This document shows, piece by piece, positions 34,636-43,443 of a DNA stretch of 64,000 nucleotides. Below the pieces are notes generated by a model. It had not been told where the DNA came from and made no database searches. It saw only the letters and a list, made by a program, of their open reading frames with translations. The DNA comes from Muribaculaceae bacterium Zag1 (GTDB taxonomy: Bacteria; Bacteroidota; Bacteroidia; Bacteroidales; Muribaculaceae). Numbering within the stretch: position 1 is the stretch's first letter; each line of letters begins with the position of its first letter. The position numbers were made by a program, and so were the translations under genes. The stretch spans positions 34,205 to 98,204 of the forward strand of contig NWBJ01000034.1 of the NCBI GenBank assembly GCA_002633115.1, read 5' to 3'.

Positions 34636-36418
34636 TGATGATATTGTCGGTGGGGAAGTGAGCCGATAGGTCGCGTGGCTTGGCCATAAAGCCGCATAGC
34701 AAGGATATCAAGCCCACGCGGCCAAAGAACATGGCTGTGCACAGCACCACCTTTGAGGTATCGCACAATTCGGCTGTGATGCCAAGTGACGAGCCCACTG
34801 TAAAGAGGGCCGAAACAACCTCAAACATTACTGCTTTGGCCTCCAATCGGGGCTCAAGGCATAGCTCCAAGGTGGCATAAGCTACCAGGGATATGGCAGC
34901 CAAGCAGACCACGGCATGGGCGCGGCGCATCGAGTGGAAAGAAATGGTGCGGTTAAATGCCGTGGTGCCTTCGTGGCCGGCAAGCACTGATTTCAGATTG
35001 AGCAGCACAGCCCCGAGGGTGTTGACCTTGATGCCGCCAGCCATCGACTGTGATGAGCCGCCAATCACCATCTGTACCATCACAAGCAGCAGGGTCACAT
35101 CCAAGAAATGGGCCGGATTGACCGAGGCGAATCCGGCACTGCGCGGTATGAGGGAATTGAACACCGATTGCACTGCCTTTTGCCAAAAGCCCATACCCTT
35201 GAGAGTGTTGCCGCTCTCAAGGATGAAAAAGGCAACCGAACTGACCGCCAGTATAATGCAAGTGGTCCACAGCACAATCTTGGTGTTAAGGTCAAAGATG
35301 TGGAGAGGCATCAGTGGCGGACGCTTGCGGCGCAACCGCGCCCAACCCTTGATAATCCATTGGCGTAGTATCTCCTTGAAATTCACCAGAATAGGAAAAC
35401 CTATGGCTCCGGCAAAGATTAGGCAGGAGGTGACGATGTAGATCCACTGGTTTGAGTTCATCAGTGCGTTGTTGGCCATGCCGTCGGGCAGGATTGAGAA
35501 TCCGGCGTTGCAGAACGATGACATCGAGTGGAAACCCGCGAATATGAGCCGCTGAGTGGTGTCCATCTCCAATTCAGCCGGTATGGTCAGGTACACGGCT
35601 ACGGCCCCTATTATTTCGACCGAGGCGGTAAATCCCAACACATACAGCAGGGTAGGCACAAGCGAGTTCATGCTCTTTGAGTAGATAATGTCTCGCAATA
35701 GCAGCTGATTGTAGATTGATGTGCCGCCAGTGAAGAACATGGCAAAGAAGCTGGTGAAAGTGATTACGCCCAAGCTGCCGAGCTGCACCAGCACTGATAG
35801 CACCAATATGCCAAACGGAGTGAATGTAGTGGGAATATCGACTGGCGACAAGCCGGTGATGCACACCGCGCTCGAGGCTACGAAGAGAGAGTCGAAATAT
35901 GAAATGCCATGGAGCGTGCATCTGGGTAGCATCAACACCATCGAACCCAAAATTATGAATAGCAAGAAACTGCCACCCATTATCAGCGAGGGGTTGGTGC
36001 GGCGATTGGGTATGCGCGACAAGGCATAGCAGAGCGTCACCGTCGAGTAGGCGCCCAGCGTGAAAAATAAAAATTTCTTGGAGTAAAGTATCGCCTTAAG
36101 CCATGGTATCCATGGGTGATGGGGATTGGGATATATCCAAGCCAACAAGGATATCAGCACCAGAGTGTCGACTATCCACTTGATGATGCGGCTTTGGCGC
36201 AGCGTGTGTTTGAATCGAAAGAAAAGGTTGTAGGCAATGTTGATGCAATAAAACGCCTGAATCGCTCGGAGCGCTCCCCAGAGCCGGCGCTGGTCAGTGG
36301 GCTCGAGATTGTAGCCCACATACACAGTGAGGGCTACAAGACAAGCCGCAGAAGCCACTACGGCCAGCGATTCCAGCACTGAGGCTGCTGCTCCGAGCGG
36401 GCGTGATATTGCTAACAT
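34628..36418 (-). CDS. TrkH/KtrB-like potassium transporter
   Basis: K+ translocating membrane protein, 596 residues, longer than TrkH because of an N-terminal region of about 140 residues with four extra helices (for example AACLVALTVYVGYNL). The pore repeats follow: FVASSAVCITGLSPVD, FHSMSSFCNAGFSILP, LIPRSAGFASVNPAHF and ALFTVGSSLGITAEL. The first repeat has CITG and the second CNAG, close to KtrB-type filters. No TrkA/KtrA ring gene adjoins, so it may share the TrkA at 24868-26205 or another. The DUF4923 gene is directly upstream, 1 bp away. Confidence 0.88.
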   Translation of the reverse strand: MLAISRPLGAAASVLESLAVVASAACLVALTVYVGYNLEPTDQRRLWGALRAIQAFYCINIAYNLFFRFKHTLRQSRIIKWIVDTLVLISLLAWIYPNPHHPWIPWLKAILYSKKFLFFTLGAYSTVTLCYALSRIPNRRTNPSLIMGGSFLLFIILGSMVLMLPRCTLHGISYFDSLFVASSAVCITGLSPVDIPTTFTPFGILVLSVLVQLGSLGVITFTSFFAMFFTGGTSIYNQLLLRDIIYSKSMNSLVPTLLYVLGFTASVEIIGAVAVYLTIPAELEMDTTQRLIFAGFHSMSSFCNAGFSILPDGMANNALMNSNQWIYIVTSCLIFAGAIGFPILVNFKEILRQWIIKGWARLRRKRPPLMPLHIFDLNTKIVLWTTCIILAVSSVAFFILESGNTLKGMGFWQKAVQSVFNSLIPRSAGFASVNPAHFLDVTLLLVMVQMVIGGSSQSMAGGIKVNTLGAVLLNLKSVLAGHEGTTAFNRTISFHSMRRAHAVVCLAAISLVAYATLELCLEPRLEAKAVMFEVVSALFTVGSSLGITAELCDTSKVVLCTAMFFGRVGLISLLCGFMAKPRDLSAHFPTDNIIIN

Positions 36419-36419
36419 C

Positions 36420-37100
36420 TCATTGCTTGGTCATCTTGAATCCGGCATATAGTCCGTCATAGCTGTTGAGCAGCGAGCTTACGGTCGAGATTGATGAGCT
36501 GCCGCTGACGCTTGCAATAGTGGTCAGGAGCTTCTGGAGTTGGCTGGCATCGAAGGTGAGTGTCAGGGTGCTGCCTGAGATGCTTGCCATAGGCTCCATC
36601 TTGCCAATAGAGATTTTGCTGAGAGCCTTGAAGTTGAACACCAGTTGGGTGTCGTCCTTCTCGATGGTGCCGCTGAGCGACCCTATGGCGAGTTTCATTG
36701 TGAACGAGTAGTCGTCGGCAACGGTGAGTACCAGTTTCTCGGCACCAGCTTTCTTGTAGTAGGGCTCGAGTTTCTCCTCGATTACGGCAGTGGCAGCCGA
36801 GCCACCGATTTTCTGCAGAGCGTTTTCGCTCTCGAGGGTTACGGCGGGTGCTGAATAGTTCCAGGTGCCTACCAGGTCAGAGAGCTCGATGTCAGATGAG
36901 CTGAGCACATTGCTGAGCACACCGCTGAGGATATTGCCCAGCGAGCTGCTAGATGAGCTTGAGCTGTCGTCAGAGTCAGATGATGACGATGAGGAAGAGG
37001 CAGCAGATTTGACCTTGTTGAGCAGGTCGCTGAGTTGAGCGTTGGCGTTGAAACCGCAGCCGATGAGGGCTATGGCCAGGATTGTCAGAATCTTTTTCAT
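36420..37100 (-). CDS. exported DUF4923-like protein
   Basis: 226 residues with a signal peptide (MKKILTILAIALIGCGFNANA). Next is a serine/aspartate-rich linker (residues about 33-54) and a DUF4923-like domain starting near SDLVGTWNYSAPAVTLESEN, a lipocalin-like beta structure seen in Bacteroidetes envelope proteins. No activity is known. Its stop adjoins the second TrkH gene's start, so the two are cotranscribed, which hints at an envelope or ion-homeostasis role without proving it. Confidence 0.82.
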   Translation of the reverse strand: MKKILTILAIALIGCGFNANAQLSDLLNKVKSAASSSSSSSDSDDSSSSSSSSLGNILSGVLSNVLSSSDIELSDLVGTWNYSAPAVTLESENALQKIGGSAATAVIEEKLEPYYKKAGAEKLVLTVADDYSFTMKLAIGSLSGTIEKDDTQLVFNFKALSKISIGKMEPMASISGSTLTLTFDASQLQKLLTTIASVSGSSSISTVSSLLNSYDGLYAGFKMTKQ

Positions 37101-37167
37101 TGTCTGTTTCAGTCAATATTGGGGTTAATTAAACATTTGTTTTTGAGGGAATGGATTCTACAAAGGG

Positions 37168-37248
37168 GCAAAGGCGCAAAGGGGCAAAGAGGGGGCAAAG
37201 GCGCAAAGGGGCAAAGAGGGGGCAAAGGCGCAAAGGGGCAAAGAGGGG
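37168..37248. repeat. three perfect 27 bp tandem repeats
   Basis: Units at 37168-37194, 37195-37221 and 37222-37248, each beginning gcaaaggcgcaaaggggcaa, are identical, with a partial unit (caaagggg) upstream from 37161. The tract ends 6 bp before the sdaA stop codon region on the opposite strand. The unit is itself built of a ggcaaag heptamer. Perfect identity suggests recent expansion by slippage. Confidence 0.9.
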
Positions 37249-37254
37249 AGGGGC

Positions 37255-38451
37255 TTAATGAATTACTGCCAGGCCGCCTTGCGAGGTCTCTTTGTAGAGC
37301 GACGGGATGTCGTGGCCGGTCTGCTTCATCACTTGCACCACGCGGTCAAAGTCGACGGCATGGCGCCCGTCGGAGAAGGCGGCATACAGATTAGCATCCA
37401 GAGCGCGGGCAGCGGCATAAGCGTTGCGCTCGATGCAAGGGATTTGCACCAGACCGCACACCGGGTCGCAGGTCAAGCCCAGGTGATGCTCAAGGCCCAT
37501 CTCGGCTGAGTATTCTATCTGTGCCACAGAGCCGCCGAATAGCTGCGAAGCGGCTGCGGCAGCCATAGCGCAAGCCACGCCTACCTCGCCTTGGCATCCT
37601 ACCTCGGCACCCGAGACTGAGGCATTGTATTTGACCACATTGCCGAATAGTCCGGCTGTGGCCAGGGCGCGCAGCACGCGGTCGTCGCTGAATCCCTTGG
37701 AGGTATGCAGATGGTATAGTACTGCCGGGAGTACGCCGCATGAGCCGCAGGTGGGTGCGGTGACAATTTCACCGCCTCCGGCATTCTCCTCGCTCACAGC
37801 GAGGGCGTAGGCATAGACCAAGCCACGGCTCTTGAGCGAGGCGTTGTATCCGGTAGCATGCATGTAGTAGCTGAAAGCTTTGCGCCTCACGCACAGTCCG
37901 CCCGGAAGCACTCCCTCGGCCTCGATGCCGCGCTTGACAGCGGCTTTCATCACCTGCCACACATGGTCGAGGTGTTCCCAGATTTCGGGCCCTTCGCACA
38001 TGTCGACATATTCCCAGAATCCTCGGCCGGTCTCGTTGCACCAGCGCAGGATGTCCTTGATTTTGTTGAGGTGGTACACCTTGTTGGCGCCAGTGCGCTC
38101 TTGGCCCTCCTCAACGATGTCGCCACCGCCCACCGAGTAGGCAATGTATTTCTTCGTCTCGTTTCCATCGGCATCAAAGGCGCGAAATTGCATGCCGTTG
38201 GTGTGGAATGGCAACACCACATCGGGCTTCCAGACTATCTCGGTCGGAGCCTTAGGCTGAAGTACAGTGATGATGGCATGGTCAGTGAGGTGACCCTTGC
38301 CGGTAGCGGCAAGCGAGCCGTAGAGCGTCACTTCGTAGCGTGCGGCATCGGGAGCGAGCTCTAAGAAATGCTCAGCGGCTTTGCGAGGGCCCATGGTGTG
38401 GGAACTTGACGGCCCTAAGCCTATCTTGTATATTTGCTTTATAGAATCCAT
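37255..38451 (-). CDS. sdaA: L-serine ammonia-lyase (iron-sulfur type)
   Basis: [4Fe-4S] enzyme that deaminates L-serine to pyruvate and ammonia. 398 residues: an alpha/beta fused single-chain form. The start IKQIYKIGLGPSSSHTMGPRKAA is the conserved beta-domain substrate region (GPSSSHT). Cluster cysteines are likely in TAPTCGSCGVLPAVLYH and DPVCGLVQIPCIERNAYAA. Motif GCQGEVGVACAMAAAA is the alpha-domain glycine-rich part. It follows the MFS gene's region across a long hairpin and is transcribed on the minus strand. Confidence 0.95.
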   Translation of the reverse strand: MDSIKQIYKIGLGPSSSHTMGPRKAAEHFLELAPDAARYEVTLYGSLAATGKGHLTDHAIITVLQPKAPTEIVWKPDVVLPFHTNGMQFRAFDADGNETKKYIAYSVGGGDIVEEGQERTGANKVYHLNKIKDILRWCNETGRGFWEYVDMCEGPEIWEHLDHVWQVMKAAVKRGIEAEGVLPGGLCVRRKAFSYYMHATGYNASLKSRGLVYAYALAVSEENAGGGEIVTAPTCGSCGVLPAVLYHLHTSKGFSDDRVLRALATAGLFGNVVKYNASVSGAEVGCQGEVGVACAMAAAAASQLFGGSVAQIEYSAEMGLEHHLGLTCDPVCGLVQIPCIERNAYAAARALDANLYAAFSDGRHAVDFDRVVQVMKQTGHDIPSLYKETSQGGLAVIH

Positions 38452-38467
38452 AGGTATTAGGAAATGT

Positions 38468-38532
38468 CAATTCACAATCCATAATTCACAATTGGCCTCT
38501 GGGGTGAATTGTGAATCGTGGATTGTGAATTG
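38468..38532. repeat. long near-perfect hairpin between sdaA and MFS gene
   Basis: A 14 bp stem (caattcacaatcca at 38468-38481 with 38519-38532), a 2 nt internal loop, then a 10 bp stem (38484-38493 with 38507-38516), loop ggcctctggggtg. Built of attcacaat units. It fills the gap between the sdaA start and the MFS gene stop, so on the minus strand it follows the MFS stop and may terminate or separate that message. Confidence 0.8.
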
Positions 38533-38536
38533 GTGA

Positions 38537-40132
38537 TTATTTGCTTTGTGATCCGTAGGTCTCTTTGACGTTCCACACTGCGCATGCGCCGATGGCGAGC
38601 AGCACGCCGGCCACTACGAGCATCCACACGGTCTGATAGGTGCCGTTGGCAGCCAATGGGAATATCGAGAGGATGGCGCCGCCGCATATTGCTGCGATGA
38701 TCTGCGGGATGCAGATGGTGCAGTTGAAAAGGCCCAGGTAGGTACCGATGTGGTTGCCGCCCAGAGCGTTGGTCAGGATGGTGAATGGCATAGCCAGCAT
38801 AGCGGCCCAAGCGCAACCTACCAGAGCGTAGCTGATCGACAGCAGCCAGGGGTTGGTGAAGAAATAGGTCGAGATGAAACCGGCCGCGCCAATCAAGAGG
38901 CTCACGCAGTAGCCCATGCGGCGATTCGAGAATTTGGCGAGCACAAGAGCCCAGACCAGAGCGGCGATTGCCTGGATAGCGAGCAGCACGCCGTACCAGT
39001 TACCAGCCTCCTGATATTGGGCGCTGGCAGCGTTGAGCACTGTGGTGTTGTGGAGGGTGATGCCTTCCCAAGCTGTGCCTTGCACCTCTTGACTCTGCAC
39101 GAAATTCCAGGTGCCGGCGTGCTCGGTGGCGCTATGAGCGATGGTGAGGGGAGTGCTGGGTTCTACCTTCGAGATATTTTCCTCTTGGATTTGACCGTTG
39201 AGCACGATGGGCATTTGGCCTTGGAAGAGGTTCTTCTCGTGATAGGTCTGGCCATTGATGTTGATGGCGTCGACCATGTCAACGGCTGGTGTGTGGAAAG
39301 CGCGGCCAGCGATGGCGTCGGTCGAGTAGGTCCACATGTACAGGAATGCCGACCAGCAGAAGAATTGCACGAGGCCTACGGTCCAGAACACCTTGGGAGC
39401 CTTGGCCAGAATCTTGACGATGCCTTCTTTCTTATCCTCGGGCGACGGTTCCATCTTCTGCTCCAGGCCATGGTATTCGGCGTATTCCTTCGGAGGCATC
39501 TCTTTGACTTTCGCGAAGGTGTAGATCACGCAGAGCACAAGGATGATGGCGCCGAGATAGAATGACCATATCACAGTCGGAGGCACTTCACCCTCGGGGG
39601 CGGTGTTGCTCAGGAAGAGAGCAAGGATGATAGGAGCAACATAGCCGACGAGCGAACCGGCGTTGCAAAGGAAGCTCTGAATGGAGTAAGCCAGACCTTT
39701 CTGCTTTTCGTTTACAAAGTCGCCCACCAGCATCTTGAATGGCTGCATGGCCATGTTGATCGAGGTGTCGAGGAACATAAGCATAATCAATCCAAACAGG
39801 ATTGCTGCTGAAACTGACAGGCCGAGCGAACCGGCGTTAGGCAGGAAGCACATCACGATGATTGCGACTGAGGCGCCAATGAGCAGGTAGGGGAGGCGGC
39901 GGCCAAAGCGATTCCAAGTCTTGTCGCTGAGGGTGCCAATAATGGGTTGCACGATTAGGCCCATCAAGGGCGGGAGGATCCAGAAATAGCTTAAGCTGTG
40001 CGGGTCGGCTCCGATGGTGGAGAAGATGCGGCTCACCTGGGCGCTCTGCAGCGCGTAGGCTATTTGCACCCCAAAGAATCCGAAGCTGAGATTCCACAGC
40101 TTCCAAAAACCAAGGTCGGGCTTACTTTTCAT
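38537..40132 (-). CDS. MFS sugar transporter, SLC45/GPH-like
   Basis: Major-facilitator permease of 531 residues with twelve transmembrane segments. LWNLSFGFFGVQIAYALQSA and GTLSDKTWNRFGRRLPYLL (the RxGRR loop 2-3 motif) match the glycoside/sucrose-maltose branch common in Bacteroidetes. A hydrophilic insertion of about 90 residues (VDAININGQTYHEKNLFQGQ and after) separates TM7 and TM8. Substrate is probably a sugar or disaccharide. Downstream of the GH109-type and kinase genes on the same strand, although it has its own promoter at 40177-40184. Confidence 0.85.
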   Translation of the reverse strand: MKSKPDLGFWKLWNLSFGFFGVQIAYALQSAQVSRIFSTIGADPHSLSYFWILPPLMGLIVQPIIGTLSDKTWNRFGRRLPYLLIGASVAIIVMCFLPNAGSLGLSVSAAILFGLIMLMFLDTSINMAMQPFKMLVGDFVNEKQKGLAYSIQSFLCNAGSLVGYVAPIILALFLSNTAPEGEVPPTVIWSFYLGAIILVLCVIYTFAKVKEMPPKEYAEYHGLEQKMEPSPEDKKEGIVKILAKAPKVFWTVGLVQFFCWSAFLYMWTYSTDAIAGRAFHTPAVDMVDAININGQTYHEKNLFQGQMPIVLNGQIQEENISKVEPSTPLTIAHSATEHAGTWNFVQSQEVQGTAWEGITLHNTTVLNAASAQYQEAGNWYGVLLAIQAIAALVWALVLAKFSNRRMGYCVSLLIGAAGFISTYFFTNPWLLSISYALVGCAWAAMLAMPFTILTNALGGNHIGTYLGLFNCTICIPQIIAAICGGAILSIFPLAANGTYQTVWMLVVAGVLLAIGACAVWNVKETYGSQSK

Positions 40133-40176
40133 ATTTGTCGTTTCAGTGGTTGAAATATTTTTGATTATTTATAGTG

Positions 40177-40184
40177 CAAAGTTA
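40177..40184 (-). promoter_or_regulatory. promoter of MFS transporter gene
   Basis: Minus-strand TAACTTTG, 44 bp upstream of the ATG. Confidence 0.6.
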
Positions 40185-40248
40185 CAAAAAATATTCTGTT
40201 TATTCTACCCTTACTCCGATTTTTAATTAAAATATAGGAATTGAAACC

Positions 40249-41802
40249 CTATTCACTTTTTTCCTTCAGATAATCGGTTACAGCCTTGTGGGCGGCTTTT
40301 GAGCCTTTGGATTTGAGGGTGTTGGTGAAAAGTTGGGCGATTTTGGTGCTTTCTTCTTCTTCTTGGGCCGATGCAAAGGCATGGCGATAGGCATCAAGGT
40401 CATAGCAATGGCCTCTGGTGAAATCGGGGACCTCGACAGGAGAGCATCCATTGTCCATAGAAATGGCACCCAGTTCTGCCAAACAGCACCATTCGGCCAA
40501 GTCATAGACATCCATATCGAGAGGCAAACCATTTTGCAAACAATAGACCAGGCGTGAATCCATTATAAAATCCATGCCGCCGTGGCCACCAACTTCTTTG
40601 GCCATGTCGCCGTATTTTGCCAAAATAGGGCTATAGTATTTCTCTTCCAGAGCCTTATGGTCAGTTTCGGGCATGAAATCGTGGCCAGAAAGGTCCTCAT
40701 GTTCGGGCGTTACGCCACTGGCCAGCATCTGGCTTGCATCCAAGGCATACCCCTCAATGGGATATTTGTTGGCAAAACCCCGGGTACCAGTAATTTGGTA
40801 AAGTCGATTGTAGGGCTGAGGATTCATGACATTGTGCTGAATTTCAATCACTTTGCCTCTGTCGGTGCGTATCAAGGTAGTGGTGTGGTCGCCTTGTAGA
40901 AAATAATCGCAAGGCTCTCCAGTGGCTTTCTCTACATACTCAGGGCCATGCACGGCCTTTGTATCCATAGCAACCAAGGTACGCATACGATCGCCGCGAT
41001 GGATATTGAGCACCTGCGCAATTGGGCCTAAGCCATGGGTAGCATAGAGGTCGCCACGATGCTCCTTGTTATAGGCCATGCGCCAACCCAATTGGTCTCC
41101 TTCGCCATCTTTCCAGTAGTGGGGCCAGAATGGATCCAGAGTGTGGATATATGCCCCTTGCACACGCAGCACCTCGCCAAACACTCCCTGTTGAGCCATA
41201 TTGAGAGAGTTCATCTCAAACCAGTCGTAACAGCAATTCTCCAGAATCATGCAGTGGAGCCGTTTGGCCTCGCTCAGATTGATTAGACTCCAGATTTCAG
41301 TAAGGTTCATAGCCGAGGGCACCTCGATGGCAACGTGCTTGCCATTTTCGAGAGCGCATTTAGCGACTGGAAAATGATGAAGCCAATCCGTGGCAATATA
41401 TACCAGGTCTATGTCATCACGCTTGCATAACTGTTCGTATCCCTTTTCGCCACTGTACACCGCTGCCTCAGGCATGTTGGCCTGGCTCAGATATTTCTGG
41501 CAGCGCTGGGCTCTGCTCTCCTCGGCATCGCACAGGGCTACTATTTCAGTTCCAGGAATGTAGGTCCAACGCTCTACAGCACCAGGACCACGCATACCTA
41601 AGCCTACGAATCCCACCCTCACCACGGGCATTTTATCGACAGTGAGTCCTAAGGCAGATTCTTGGCCAGCAAGTCTCTCGGGCACCTCGGTGATGATTGT
41701 GCCTTGTTCGTTTCTTTGCCAAGGCCAAGTGAATTGAGATTGGGAATACCCCTCAAATATGACTGAGAGTATAAATGCAAGGAGAATAATGGATTTCTGC
41801 AT
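40249..41802 (-). CDS. GH109-like NAD-dependent glycosidase, exported
   Basis: Gfo/Idh/MocA-fold protein, 517 residues, with a signal peptide (MQKSIILLAFILSVIFEGYS). The NAD-binding motif is VRVGFVGLGMRGPGAVERWT (GxGxxG) and the second domain includes HRGDLYATHGLGPIAQVLNI, whose THG region carries the His of GH109 alpha-N-acetylgalactosaminidases. GH109 enzymes remove alpha-GalNAc by an NAD-assisted redox mechanism. Family activity on GalNAc is known for some members; here it is inferred. The NahK-like kinase lies upstream on the same strand, supporting amino-sugar use. Confidence 0.85.
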   Translation of the reverse strand: MQKSIILLAFILSVIFEGYSQSQFTWPWQRNEQGTIITEVPERLAGQESALGLTVDKMPVVRVGFVGLGMRGPGAVERWTYIPGTEIVALCDAEESRAQRCQKYLSQANMPEAAVYSGEKGYEQLCKRDDIDLVYIATDWLHHFPVAKCALENGKHVAIEVPSAMNLTEIWSLINLSEAKRLHCMILENCCYDWFEMNSLNMAQQGVFGEVLRVQGAYIHTLDPFWPHYWKDGEGDQLGWRMAYNKEHRGDLYATHGLGPIAQVLNIHRGDRMRTLVAMDTKAVHGPEYVEKATGEPCDYFLQGDHTTTLIRTDRGKVIEIQHNVMNPQPYNRLYQITGTRGFANKYPIEGYALDASQMLASGVTPEHEDLSGHDFMPETDHKALEEKYYSPILAKYGDMAKEVGGHGGMDFIMDSRLVYCLQNGLPLDMDVYDLAEWCCLAELGAISMDNGCSPVEVPDFTRGHCYDLDAYRHAFASAQEEEESTKIAQLFTNTLKSKGSKAAHKAVTDYLKEKSE

Positions 41803-41836
41803 GGAGGTATAGGATGTTGTTGGATTAAAAACTTGG

Positions 41837-41844
41837 CAAATATA
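41837..41844 (-). promoter_or_regulatory. promoter of GH109-like gene
   Basis: Minus-strand TATATTTG, 34 bp upstream of the ATG. Confidence 0.6.
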
Positions 41845-41928
41845 CGGATAAAAAATGGGGCTTAGTTATTCCATCGGTATAACCTTAAAAATATTTCTGT
41901 TTTTTTCACATATATGAAAGAAAATGGT

Positions 41929-43029
41929 TTACATTCTGTATTTTTTGTCGATGTTGACAATGGTGTCTTGCATTTGGGGATATTTGGATTCCATGTCTTC
42001 GAGCATGCGCTCTTGGGCGTGGGTGCGAATGAGGTTGTGATCAGGGGATTTGATCTTGTAGTAGTTGTCGCCGTCGATGTAGTCCATAAGGAAGCGCAAT
42101 ACTTGCTCGTAGGTGATATAGAGGGCTGAGAAGGCAAGCCAGTCAAGTTCGGACTGGGTAAGTTGCGCAGCGCGCTCTGAGAGATAGCCATCAGCGTAAG
42201 CCTCAAACATCGGCACCGACATTGACACTCTCGACAGGTCTTGGTCGTCCTCATCGCCAGTATTGCAATACGAACGTATGGCATCGCCGAAATCATTGAG
42301 ACTAGTAGATGCCATCACCGTGTCGAGGTCTATGACGCAGAGCACCTCTCCGTTCTTATCAAAGAGTATGTTGTTAATCTTAGTGTCATTGTGGGTAACT
42401 CGCGTGGGGATGGTGCCATCCTCGACTAATTGCCAGAAGTCGAGCATTTTCTTTCTGCGATTCTCAATCCAAGAGATCTCGGTCGACAAATCCTTTATTC
42501 TGCCAGCGGCATCACGCTTCAAGGCTTCGTCCCATTGCTGGAAGCGAAAGCGAATATTATGGAAGCCCTTGATAGTCTCGGCCAGTGGCTCGCGGAAATC
42601 AGCCAGCTGGGCCTGGAATCGGCCTATTCCTTGTCCTCCCTTGCGCGCCAATTCTGGAGTATCTGCCTTGTTGTAGGCGATTGTGTCGGGAATGAACACG
42701 GTCGTGGCCCAAAAGTCACCATTTGTGCCCTCATAACACAACTTGCCATCAGTAGTAGGCACCACAGTCATAGCCTCGCGCATAGGGTCTCCTCCGGCCG
42801 CTATGACATGGCGGCGTATATGGTTGGACACTCGGTTGATATTGTCCATCATGGCTGGCACGTCGGGGAAGATTGCTTTATTCTTGCGTTGCAAAATGTA
42901 ATCTGGCGCATCTCCAACAGTCTTTACTATGAATGTGTCATTGATAAAGCCGTCGCCGAGCGGTCGTACACTTTCTACCACTCCCGAGAGTTGAAACTTT
43001 GCGGCTATGTCATTGAGTCCTTCTTTCAT
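41929..43029 (-). CDS. nahK: N-acetylhexosamine 1-kinase-like phosphotransferase
   Basis: Aminoglycoside-phosphotransferase-fold kinase, 366 residues. It aligns along its length, from memory, with NahK of Bifidobacterium, which makes GlcNAc- or GalNAc-1-phosphate: GDGFINDTFIV, YILQRKNKAIFPDVPAMMDN, THNDTKINNILFD (catalytic Asp215), VIDLDTVMASTSLNDFGDAI (metal Asp) and RFLMDYIDGDNYYKIKSPDH. The many relatives called only phosphotransferase differ in substrate, so this is an inference, strengthened by the GH109-like glycosidase downstream and a nucleotidyltransferase nearby. Promoter at 43101-43108. Confidence 0.78.
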   Translation of the reverse strand: MKEGLNDIAAKFQLSGVVESVRPLGDGFINDTFIVKTVGDAPDYILQRKNKAIFPDVPAMMDNINRVSNHIRRHVIAAGGDPMREAMTVVPTTDGKLCYEGTNGDFWATTVFIPDTIAYNKADTPELARKGGQGIGRFQAQLADFREPLAETIKGFHNIRFRFQQWDEALKRDAAGRIKDLSTEISWIENRRKKMLDFWQLVEDGTIPTRVTHNDTKINNILFDKNGEVLCVIDLDTVMASTSLNDFGDAIRSYCNTGDEDDQDLSRVSMSVPMFEAYADGYLSERAAQLTQSELDWLAFSALYITYEQVLRFLMDYIDGDNYYKIKSPDHNLIRTHAQERMLEDMESKYPQMQDTIVNIDKKYRM

Positions 43030-43100
43030 GGCTTTAGGTTTTTAGCGTTGTTATTTGGCGTTAAAAATAGGGCTATGTGTTACAAAGCAGATGATGATTG

Positions 43101-43108
43101 CAAAAGTA
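43101..43108 (-). promoter_or_regulatory. promoter of nahK-like gene
   Basis: Minus-strand TACTTTTG (TAnnTTTG), 71 bp upstream of the ATG. Confidence 0.5.
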
Positions 43109-43326
43109 CAACTTTTCCCTGAATCTACAAGACCTCAACCCTCAATAAAATCGGGAGCTTCATTAACTTTTGATGGGGAGTGCTAATGGGGGAATATTTG
43201 GAATTTATGGGGGTGGAAGAGAGGGAATGAGTAGGGGAAAGGGCTGGTATTTCCTAAAAAATACAAAAAAGAGGGAAGAAAAGGGGTGATCCTATAGAAA
43301 AATTTGTATATGTTAAAGAAAAGTGT

Positions 43327-43334
43327 TAATTTTG
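43327..43334 (+). promoter_or_regulatory. promoter of two-component operon
   Basis: TAATTTTG, 109 bp upstream of the sensor kinase ATG, giving a leader of about 100 nt that contains the palindrome at 43412-43432. Confidence 0.5.
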
Positions 43335-43411
43335 TGCTCAAATGTTAAACGCGGGTAAGAACATATCTTGCCTGAGCGTAAACTTATGATAATGTAAATT
43401 GTTAACATAAT

Positions 43412-43432
43412 AAAGGTTAATATTTAACCTTT
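43412..43432. promoter_or_regulatory. palindrome in rprX leader
   Basis: aaaggttaa-tat-ttaaccttt, two perfect 9 bp halves, ending 11 bp before the ATG. It could be a response-regulator operator or an mRNA hairpin over the ribosome site. Confidence 0.4.
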
Positions 43433-43443
43433 CAGGAACATAG

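Larger units (their letters stand above)
43030..43443. other. divergent intergenic region nahK/rprX
   Basis: A 414 bp gene-free region. It contains the nahK promoter (43101-43108), an extended G-rich stretch with no ORF of note (43165-43290), the rprX promoter (43327-43334) and a palindrome near the rprX start (43412-43432). Confidence 0.6.

Noticed and set aside
37161..37255. CRISPR-like array
   Set aside because: Units are directly adjacent and identical, with no unique spacers and no cas genes; it is a simple tandem repeat.
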